8,433 nt of DNA, taken from the NCBI GenBank assembly GCA_902766475.1, contig CACXDQ010000013.1, positions 1-8,433 on the forward strand, written 5' to 3'. The stretch is from an uncultured Eubacteriales bacterium. GTDB taxonomy: Bacteria > Bacillota > Clostridia > Christensenellales > Borkfalkiaceae. The position numbers and the translations under genes were made by a program. Numbering within the stretch: the first letter of the stretch is position 1; every line of letters begins with the position of its first letter. The notes under the pieces were generated by a model. It was not told where the DNA came from and did not search any database. It saw only the letters and a program-made list of their open reading frames with translations. Below, one piece after another: positions 1-5,819 of this stretch.

Positions 1-817
1 AGTCTACCTTCTTATTTCCCAAATACAGCTCAAATGTGAAGTAGAATAGCTTGGGGAAGTTCGGCTGCCACAAAAACGTTTCGTCGACGAAGTTGAGATC
101 CATGAGGTTTATCGTAAATCTCGTATATTTGCCGTCTAACGAAAATTTCGTTTTCTTTACGACGTTGCCCTCGTAACCGACGGTTATCTCGACGCTGTCG
201 GCAAGGGCGAATTTAGTTTTTATATCTCCGTAGAAAGCGCAGCGGTCGGCGTCGGGGAGAAGGCTGTAACCGTCGATGTAGTCGTCGCCGGCGTATTCGA
301 GCCAAACGCTCTGCCATATACCCGTGTTGGGAATGTACCAACAGCCGTAATGCGCACCCGTCCAGCTCTGTTTGCCACGGGGCTGAGTGGGGTCTAAGGA
401 ATCAAAACACCTTACGACGAGCGTATTTTCGCCCGTGCGGATAAGGTCGGTGATGTCTGCGTTAAACGGCGCATAGGCGCCTTTGTGCGAAACCGCATGC
501 AAGCCGTTTACCCATACGTCGGTAATATAGTCGCACCCGTTGAAGCAGAGGATAGCTCTGCCGTTTTTCTTGTCGGCGGTAAAATTGCGCTTGTACCACA
601 CGGTATTGTGAACGGCGGTATCGCCTATACCGCTCGCCTCGTATTGATATGAAAACGGAACGTTTATTTTAAGCGGAAGGTCTTTTTTGCCGGTGTATAA
701 ACCCCTCTTTATGCCGCTGTCGTCATCGTCGTAAGCAAATTGCCATTCGCCGTTTAAAGGCAGCCAGTTTTCTCTCTGAAATTGCGGACGGGGATATTCC
801 GTTCTTAAATATGCCAT
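1..817 (-). CDS. Glycoside hydrolase family 2-type enzyme, N-terminal part (cut by window edge)
   Basis: This open frame starts at the ATG read from 817 and runs off the window after 272 codons without a stop. An AAGGAGA ribosome binding site lies 9 bases upstream. The visible part matches the GH2 sugar-binding (jelly-roll) domain followed by the start of the Ig-like domain: VWYKRNF near residue 73, DVWVNG near 100, SHKGAYAPFNADIT near 110-123, GENTLVVR near 130, and the GH2-typical CWY..TGIWQSVWLE stretch near 159-174. Family members are beta-galactosidases, beta-mannosidases, beta-glucuronidases and relatives; the catalytic TIM barrel lies outside the window, so the specificity is open. The protein begins MAYLRTEYPRPQF with no signal peptide, so it is probably cytoplasmic and acts on imported oligosaccharides. 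It follows the GH43 gene by 160 bp and has its own candidate promoter there. The family call is strong, the substrate is unknown. Confidence 0.88.
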   Translation of the reverse strand, partial: MAYLRTEYPRPQFQRENWLPLNGEWQFAYDDDDSGIKRGLYTGKKDLPLKINVPFSYQYEASGIGDTAVHNTVWYKRNFTADKKNGRAILCFNGCDYITDVWVNGLHAVSHKGAYAPFNADITDLIRTGENTLVVRCFDSLDPTQPRGKQSWTGAHYGCWYIPNTGIWQSVWLEYAGDDYIDGYSLLPDADRCAFYGDIKTKFALADSVEITVGYEGNVVKKTKFSLDGKYTRFTINLMDLNFVDETFLWQPNFPKLFYFTFELYLGNKKVD

Positions 818-826
818 AAAATGTTA

Positions 827-833
827 TCTCCTT
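827..833 (-). promoter_or_regulatory. Ribosome binding site of the GH2 gene
   Basis: The minus strand reads AAGGAGA here, 9 bases before the ATG at 817. It is a strong Shine-Dalgarno match and supports this start over any internal one. Confidence 0.8.
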
Positions 834-862
834 GCTTTGCGGTAAAAAATGATTTCTGAAAT

Positions 863-891
863 ATTTTAATTATTATCTTAAAAAATGTAAA
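863..891 (-). promoter_or_regulatory. Candidate sigma-A promoter for the GH2 gene
   Basis: On the minus strand TTTACA (886-891, 5 of 6 to TTGACA) is followed after exactly 17 bases by TAAAAT (863-868, 5 of 6 to TATAAT). Transcription would begin near 856, giving a leader of about 39 bases that contains the GH2 ribosome binding site. The surrounding 85 bases are very AT-rich, so chance matches are easier here, but spacing and position relative to the gene are right. An alternative -10 (GATAAT, just upstream) lacks a good partner. Confidence 0.5.
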
Positions 892-920
892 TATCATTAA
901 GTTAAAATATAAATATCATT
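882..920 (-). repeat. 17-bp direct repeat pair, putative regulator operator
   Basis: On the minus strand AATGATATTTAYATTTT occurs at 904-920 and again at 882-898, identical at 16 of 17 positions (the Y differs) and exactly 22 bp apart. The promoter-proximal copy overlaps the candidate -35 box (886-891). Direct repeats two helical turns apart at the -35 edge are typical of sites for AraC-family activators, which commonly control carbohydrate genes. The binding protein is not encoded in the window, so the operator role is inferred; in AT-rich DNA some repetition by chance is possible. Confidence 0.45.
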
Positions 921-926
921 TGATTG

Positions 927-964
927 TTTTACCGCCGCAAGGCTGTCGCCTTGCGGCGGTAAAA
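927..964. repeat. Perfect 17-bp-arm hairpin after the GH43 gene
   Basis: Arms 927-943 and 948-964 are perfect reverse complements around a 4-base loop (944-947). The stem core is GC-rich (ACCGCCGCAAGGC), closed at its base by four A-T pairs. It begins 13 bases past the GH43 stop codon. The position suits a transcript end, but on both strands the order is TTTT-stem-AAAA, so no U-tract follows the stem. It is therefore not a standard intrinsic terminator; a transcript-stabilising or processing hairpin, or a dispersed palindromic repeat, fits better. It shares arm sequence with the palindrome at 7648-7679. Confidence 0.75.
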
Positions 965-977
965 TCTCTTATGGGTT

Positions 978-3977
978 TTAAATGTCGGTCGTTACGGAAT
1001 AGTTTGTAACCGTAATTCCCGTGGTGAACGAGAGTATGCCGACAGCCGATGCCTCGCCTTCGCCGAAGCCCCTTATGCCCGAAACGGTGAATACGAGCGT
1101 ATCTCCGACGTAGAGGGAGAACGTGTCGCCGTCACGGAGCATCGAAATCGTCGTGCTGCTGCCGTTCTTGTATTCGCCTAAGTTTGCGTCCGCCTCTTTG
1201 TGTTCGTTCGAGGTAGACCATATCCAGTTGCCGCTCTCGTCCTGCGAAACGTAACCTACCCTCTGAGCGGTGTAGTTAGCCGTTCCGTCGATATAGAAGA
1301 AGAACGTGTTGCCCGCAACTCTTGCCACAAGCCCGAATTTGGGGTACGGATCTCCGAGGTCTTTCGTTACGGATATATCCGCCTTAACGAGGAATTTATC
1401 GGTATAAACGCCCTTGAAGAATGCGTATTGATCGCCGTTAGCCGTCTGCACGGCGGTGGGGTTTTCGCCTCTGTCGAGGGAGAGATCCCAGCCCGTTGTG
1501 GTGGCGAAACTGCCGCCTTTGCCGAAGTTTTCGCCCGTGAGCGAATTTGCGTATTTAACGGCGTATTCTTCGAGTTTTGCGCTGTCCGTCGTAACGAGAT
1601 AGTTCTTTATCTTCATTGGCGTGTTGAACGAGAGGAAACCTATACCGGCATTCTGCTCGTCGCCGAAGATGTTAAAGCTGTCGTAGAATATCATGAGCTT
1701 GTCGTTGCAGATGAGGTAGAAACTCTTTCCGAGCCTCAATATCGCAAGCTTGACGTAGTTGTCCTTGGTGTAGGAAATGCCGGCGGCGTTGACGAGCTGC
1801 TCGGTGGCGTTCCAGTCCCAATCGCTGTTGTCGAGGCGGCGCTGTGCGCAGCCGACGACGGTGTTTGTGTAGCCCACGGCGTCCACGTAATAGAATATCG
1901 TGTTCGGGTGAGCGCCGCCGCATGATACCGCAAGCCCGAATTTGGGATAAGGGTCTTTTGCGAAAGGCTTGTTCGCCGTAACGGTTATCTCCGCCTCGGC
2001 ATAGAAGGAAGTTGTGTAGACGTCTTTGAAGAATGCGTATTGATCCCAAACGCCGGTCTGAAGAATGTAAGCCTCGTCTGTGCCGTCGTCGTGAGAGAGG
2101 TCGTAGCCCCAGAACGTGTCTACGCCCTTTTCGGGAGAGCCGAAATTAAGGCTTTCCTTGACGATGTGCGCAGAGCCGTACTCGGCGTTTTCGTAAGAGT
2201 ATTCCTCGAACTTGCTTATTCCGCTTACAGCCTTGTCCTTGCCGAGGACGACTATTTCTCCGAGTGCGAGTTTTTCCGCACCGTCAGCCGATTTTATCGT
2301 TATGGTAATAGATTTGACGGGAAGGTCGGCAAATTCCATTATAGCCGCACCGCCCGGTCTTATGAATTCGAAATCGTTCTCGAAGTGCCAATTCCAGTCG
2401 AACGGAACGCTTTGCGCCGTAACCTTATCCGTGCTTCCGTCCGCCTTTAAATATTCTATCTCGACTTGAGAGAGATTGACGAACGTGTTTTCGTAGAGGT
2501 AAGAGTTATAGACGAGTATCGCCCTCGCCGTCTTTGCCTCGTTCCACGAAAGTTTAATGGTGGACGTGCCGGCAGTCGCCTCGTATTCTTCCGCAAGGTC
2601 GAATTCCTGATACTTTATAAGGTTGTCGGTTAAAAGTTTAACGTCGCTGTCGGGCGAAGTGAGGTTTGCCGTAACGGTTGCGGAAGGTGCGATGTTCTTA
2701 TATCCCGAAAGAGATTCGGGGAGGGGCTGAACAGACCACGTCGGGCCGTTGGTGTGCATTACCGCAACGCCGTCCTGATTAGTCGTCCATTCAACTCTGT
2801 CAACCGCAAGCGCTCTGCCGCCGTAGACGGAGTTTCTGTCTTTAAACGTGTGATATGCGATGAATAGCTCGTCACCGCAAGTTATAAAACTGTGGTGACC
2901 TGCGCTTACTATGTGCGACCAGTTTACCGTGTCCGTCGAAATGACCTTGCCGCCCTTGTCGGGAGAGATCTTGACGAAATCGCCGAGCGGGCTGTCCGCA
3001 ATCGCCTGTTTTACCTGATAGTTGGGATCCTGATAACCGAAAACGCTGAACGTGAGGTAATATTTCCCGTCCTTATACATCATAAACGGACCTTCGTTTA
3101 CGCTCGATTCGTTGAGCCTTTCGGAAGAGATCCTCTCTATTCCGCCCTTGACCGTAGCATAGCCGGGGTAAGTCAACGCCTTTAAAGTGGAATAGTCGGG
3201 CGTGAACCAGTCCTTCATCTTCATGCCGTAGATAAACGAGCCTTCGCCGTAGTTGTCGTAATAGCTGAAATAGAGGTATTTATCGCCCGTAGCGGGGTCG
3301 ATAAAGGGGCTTGCGTCGAGAGCGTTGGTCTTTAGAAGCGACGGGTTGCTCTCTGCGAGCTTTTGAAGTTCGCTATTGGAGCCGGTAACGTCGAAAACAG
3401 GCTCGGAAGCGGAGAGCATCTTGCCGTTTGCGTCCCTTCTGCCGTTGGGCGAAACGAAGGGTCCGGCAGGGCTTTTCGAGTATGCTACCGACAGCCACAG
3501 AGAGTTCGACTTGTTTGCGTTGAAAGCGTTGTAGAACATGTAGTAAACGCCGTTGTCGTAGATGACTTCGGGCGCCCAATAGTTGTCCGAAGCCCACGCC
3601 ACGTTATAGTCGGGTTGGAAGGCGACGCCCATGCTTTCCCAGTGCGAGAGGTCTTTCGATCTCCAAGCCTGAAAGCCGTGGCAGTTTATCTCGTCGCTCG
3701 TTCCGTAAGCGTAAAACCAGCCCTTTTCCTCGCCCTCGGTAACCTGTATTACCGACGGGTCCGCCAACTGAAATTCAAGCGTGTTGACATAGAAGAGGTT
3801 TGAGTTATAGCCGTTTGAAACGTCGTCGGCTTTAGAGAGAAGCTCGCTGTCGTAAGTAAATTTTCCGACGTCGGTCTTGCCGCTTTCGCTATTGTTGTTG
3901 CCGCCGCCGCACGAAACCAAAAATGCGGCGGAAGATATTGCGGCGACAGCCGCAAGAGTTGTCAATAATTTTTTCAT
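978..3977 (-). CDS. Multidomain GH43-family surface lipoprotein
   Basis: This 999-residue protein has a lipoprotein signal peptide (MKK, hydrophobic stretch, lipobox LVSC with Cys23), so it should be anchored outside the cell. Residues about 60-420 form a GH43 five-bladed propeller: LADP with the likely base Asp73, YWAPE at 133-137, the likely pKa-modulating Asp221 in ALDASPFID, the likely acid Glu295 in NEGP, and SAGHHSF at 359-364. Known GH43 activities include arabinofuranosidase, xylosidase, arabinanase and galactosidase; I cannot choose. Residues about 425-580 look like a discoidin/F5-8-type binding domain (NIAPSATVTAN to ALGEIVVLGK). Residues 589-999 are two copies of a roughly 200-residue beta-rich domain, probably LamG/DUF1080-like. 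A GGGAG site lies 5 bases before the start. The gene follows the second permease by 21 bp and is probably the last of that operon. The GH43 call is firm, the accessory domain names are tentative. Confidence 0.92.
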   Translation of the reverse strand: MKKLLTTLAAVAAISSAAFLVSCGGGNNNSESGKTDVGKFTYDSELLSKADDVSNGYNSNLFYVNTLEFQLADPSVIQVTEGEEKGWFYAYGTSDEINCHGFQAWRSKDLSHWESMGVAFQPDYNVAWASDNYWAPEVIYDNGVYYMFYNAFNANKSNSLWLSVAYSKSPAGPFVSPNGRRDANGKMLSASEPVFDVTGSNSELQKLAESNPSLLKTNALDASPFIDPATGDKYLYFSYYDNYGEGSFIYGMKMKDWFTPDYSTLKALTYPGYATVKGGIERISSERLNESSVNEGPFMMYKDGKYYLTFSVFGYQDPNYQVKQAIADSPLGDFVKISPDKGGKVISTDTVNWSHIVSAGHHSFITCGDELFIAYHTFKDRNSVYGGRALAVDRVEWTTNQDGVAVMHTNGPTWSVQPLPESLSGYKNIAPSATVTANLTSPDSDVKLLTDNLIKYQEFDLAEEYEATAGTSTIKLSWNEAKTARAILVYNSYLYENTFVNLSQVEIEYLKADGSTDKVTAQSVPFDWNWHFENDFEFIRPGGAAIMEFADLPVKSITITIKSADGAEKLALGEIVVLGKDKAVSGISKFEEYSYENAEYGSAHIVKESLNFGSPEKGVDTFWGYDLSHDDGTDEAYILQTGVWDQYAFFKDVYTTSFYAEAEITVTANKPFAKDPYPKFGLAVSCGGAHPNTIFYYVDAVGYTNTVVGCAQRRLDNSDWDWNATEQLVNAAGISYTKDNYVKLAILRLGKSFYLICNDKLMIFYDSFNIFGDEQNAGIGFLSFNTPMKIKNYLVTTDSAKLEEYAVKYANSLTGENFGKGGSFATTTGWDLSLDRGENPTAVQTANGDQYAFFKGVYTDKFLVKADISVTKDLGDPYPKFGLVARVAGNTFFFYIDGTANYTAQRVGYVSQDESGNWIWSTSNEHKEADANLGEYKNGSSTTISMLRDGDTFSLYVGDTLVFTVSGIRGFGEGEASAVGILSFTTGITVTNYSVTTDI
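981..1577 (-). repeat. GH43 protein C-terminal domain, tandem copy 2
   Basis: This segment codes for residues 801-999. It repeats the preceding copy: KLEEY, NFG, GWDLS, DQYAFFKGVYTDKF (849-862), DPYPKFGL (876-883), FFYIDG, GILSF, NYSVTTD. The DNA also keeps exact matches, for example a 20-base identity at 1414-1433 and 2026-2045, and a 16-base identity at 1328-1343 and 1931-1946. It probably binds carbohydrate, by analogy with domains attached to GH43 enzymes. Confidence 0.85.
1578..2213 (-). repeat. GH43 protein C-terminal domain, tandem copy 1
   Basis: This segment codes for residues 589-800. Landmarks matching copy 2 are KFEEY, NFG, GYDLS, DQYAFFKDVYTTSF (645-658), DPYPKFGL (675-682), FYYVD, GFLSF and NYLVTTD. 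The copy is about 13 residues longer than copy 2, with extra residues between the ITVT strand and DPYPKFG and in the AVGYTNTVVGCAQRR region. It looks like a duplicated beta-sandwich domain. Confidence 0.85.
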
Positions 3978-3982
3978 AAATT

Positions 3983-3990
3983 CTCCCTTT
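3983..3990 (-). promoter_or_regulatory. Ribosome binding site of the GH43 gene
   Basis: The minus strand reads AAAGGGAG here, 5 bases before the ATG at 3977. It supports this start, which also gives a complete lipoprotein signal peptide. Confidence 0.7.
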
Positions 3991-3998
3991 TAGGTTTA

Positions 3999-4877
3999 TC
4001 AACCTTTTATACCGCTCGCAGCTATCCCTTCGATGAAGAAATCCTGAGCGATAAAGTAGATTATAAGCGTCGGAAGGAGGGCGACGAGTGTGCCCGCCAT
4101 GACGAAGTTCTGTTTCTTTTCATAAACGCTCGCATACGTTTTGAGCGCTACTTGAAGATTGTAGTTGTCGGACGATTGAAGATAAATAAGGGGGTTGAAA
4201 TAATCGTTATAGCCGCCTATAAAGCCGAGCAAGCCCTGAGCTATCAAAGCCGGAACGGAGAGGGGCACCATTATTTCAAAGAATATGCCGACGTAACTCA
4301 CGCCGTCGAGCTTTGCCGCCTCGATGATGCTGTCGGGTATGCCGGTGAAGAACTGCCGCATAAAGAATACGCAAGCCGCCGCACCGAACATGCCGGGTAT
4401 CATGAGGGGGAGGGGCGTGTCTACCCAACCCAACGTGTCGTAGATGGAAAATTGCGAAGCTATCGTAATAGTTCCGGGTATCATCATCGTCGCAAGGAGC
4501 GCCGCATACATGAAGTTTTTGGCTCGAAAGCGCAGCTTAGCGAACGCATACGCCGCCATCGACGAGGTGAGCAGACCCATTATCGTCGGCGGAAGAATGT
4601 AGAAAAGCGTGTTGAAAAACGCCTTTACGAGCGTCGGGAGTGCCGCCGAGGGGTTTGCCTTGTATAAAAACACCTCGTTGAAGCCCTCCATCGTTATGCC
4701 GTTTTGGGATATCCATTGAAATTCCGCCGATGCGGCGCTCTTCCAGTCCTTAAAAGCCGTGGAGACGACTATCGAAAAGGGGAAGATTATTATGACCGCA
4801 TAGAGGACGAGTATGGCGTATATCGCTATTTTTTGCGCTATGGGTGAAAACCTTGTCTTTCTGTCAGTCGTTCTCAT
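3999..4877 (-). CDS. CUT1-family sugar ABC transporter permease (MalG/UgpE type)
   Basis: This 292-residue inner-membrane protein is of usual length for the family. Hydrophobic segments lie near 16-40, 90-113, 122-142, 157-175, 207-222 and 262-280. The cytoplasmic loop carries the EAA motif that docks the ATPase: EAAKLDGVSYVGIFFEIMVP at 186-205. The C-terminus FIEGIAASGIKG is the classic ending of MalG-like permeases (typically ...G...GAVKG). It should pair with the neighbouring MalF-like permease to form the channel for an oligosaccharide delivered by the binding lipoprotein. Its start overlaps the end of the upstream permease gene by 14 bp, so translation is probably coupled; a weak GGGTG stretch is the only ribosome binding site. 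No ATPase gene is adjacent, as is common where one MsmK/UgpC-type ATPase serves several importers. Confidence 0.95.
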   Translation of the reverse strand: MRTTDRKTRFSPIAQKIAIYAILVLYAVIIIFPFSIVVSTAFKDWKSAASAEFQWISQNGITMEGFNEVFLYKANPSAALPTLVKAFFNTLFYILPPTIMGLLTSSMAAYAFAKLRFRAKNFMYAALLATMMIPGTITIASQFSIYDTLGWVDTPLPLMIPGMFGAAACVFFMRQFFTGIPDSIIEAAKLDGVSYVGIFFEIMVPLSVPALIAQGLLGFIGGYNDYFNPLIYLQSSDNYNLQVALKTYASVYEKKQNFVMAGTLVALLPTLIIYFIAQDFFIEGIAASGIKG

Positions 4878-5811
4878 AATTCACCCACTTTGAAAATACG
4901 AATTGAAGCACCGTTACGACGAGGATCATAAACGCAAGTATCCAAGCCGTGGCGCTCGCCCTTCCCATTTCCGTATATTTGAAAACGTTTCTGTAAAGAT
5001 AGAAAACTATCGTTATTCCGTCGCCGTTAGGTCCGCCGCCCTGCGCTAAGACGTTGGTTACGGCAAACGATTGAAGCGCACCGATAATGCCCATTACGAG
5101 AAGATAGAAAGTAGTGGGCGATATGGTCGGCAGAACGATTTTGAAAAATTTGGTAAACGGTCCGGCGCCGTCTATTTCAGCCGCTTCGGTCATGGCTCTG
5201 TTTACGCCCGTGAGCGCCGCCGTGTATAAAATTATGCCGTAGCCCATGCCCGACCATACGGACATGATTATTACAGCCCAGCTGAAATACGCCGAGTCGC
5301 CGAGCCAGTCTATCGCATTGTCGCCCGTTCTGCCGATAATGATGTTTATGATACCGTAGTTCGTGTTGAACATGTATTTCCACATGAGCGTTATCGCAAC
5401 GACGGAACAGACGTAAGGAATGAAGAATATCATTCTGAACGCCTTTTTGCCCTTTATATCACGGCTTAAAAGGTATGCGATGACGAGCGCAAAGACCTGA
5501 CTTATAAGTACGCTCGAGCCGAGTATCAGCGTGTTTACCACCGATTCCCAGAACATGGGGTCGGTGAGTACGAATTTGAAATTGTCAAGCCCTATCCACT
5601 TGCTCGTTGCGTCGAGGGCGTAGTCCTGCATTTTGAAAAACGCCATCGCAAACGCCATTATAAGCGGAATAAGCCCGAAAAGCACGAAACCTATGAGCGG
5701 AACAGACGCTAAAAGCGTGCCCGCCAATTCTTCCTTATCAATATGTTTTTTGCGCTTCGGAAGGGGCGGTTTTGCCGTCCCTTCCGAAGCGGATACCTTT
5801 ATATTATCCAT
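4864..5811 (-). CDS. CUT1-family sugar ABC transporter permease (MalF/UgpA type)
   Basis: This 315-residue membrane protein has a basic cytoplasmic N-terminus (KRKKHIDKEE) and hydrophobic segments near 30-56, 93-116, 126-148, 176-199, 232-254 and 287-307. The EAA loop is textbook: EAAEIDGAGPFTKFFKIVLP at 209-228. FVLTDPMFWESVVNTL near 80-95 and LAQGGGPNGDGITIVFYLYRNVF near 255-277 are typical of UgpA/LacF-like permeases. It forms the channel with the MalG-like protein encoded next. The start lies 8 bases after the stop of the binding-protein gene. I see no Shine-Dalgarno sequence; the upstream 25 bases are A-rich (ACCAAAAAATAAAAAAC), so initiation may depend on ribosomes finishing the previous gene. 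No other Met gives a sensible N-terminus. Confidence 0.95.
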   Translation of the reverse strand: MDNIKVSASEGTAKPPLPKRKKHIDKEELAGTLLASVPLIGFVLFGLIPLIMAFAMAFFKMQDYALDATSKWIGLDNFKFVLTDPMFWESVVNTLILGSSVLISQVFALVIAYLLSRDIKGKKAFRMIFFIPYVCSVVAITLMWKYMFNTNYGIINIIIGRTGDNAIDWLGDSAYFSWAVIIMSVWSGMGYGIILYTAALTGVNRAMTEAAEIDGAGPFTKFFKIVLPTISPTTFYLLVMGIIGALQSFAVTNVLAQGGGPNGDGITIVFYLYRNVFKYTEMGRASATAWILAFMILVVTVLQFVFSKWVNYEND

Positions 5812-5819
5812 AAAGTTTT

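Noticed and set aside
927..964. Classical rho-independent terminator of the GH43 operon
   Set aside because: The stem and position fit, but the sequence after the stem on the minus strand is AAAACAATC with no U-tract, and the plus strand is likewise followed by AAAA.
1200..1925. 241-codon open frame on the plus strand
   Set aside because: It lies wholly inside the GH43 gene, antisense to it, with no ribosome binding site and no recognisable motifs. The opposite strand has clear duplicated domains, so this is a shadow of the codon bias.
1672..2049. 125-codon minus-strand frame rich in Arg and His
   Set aside because: It is an alternative frame of the GH43 gene. The composition is that of an out-of-frame translation.
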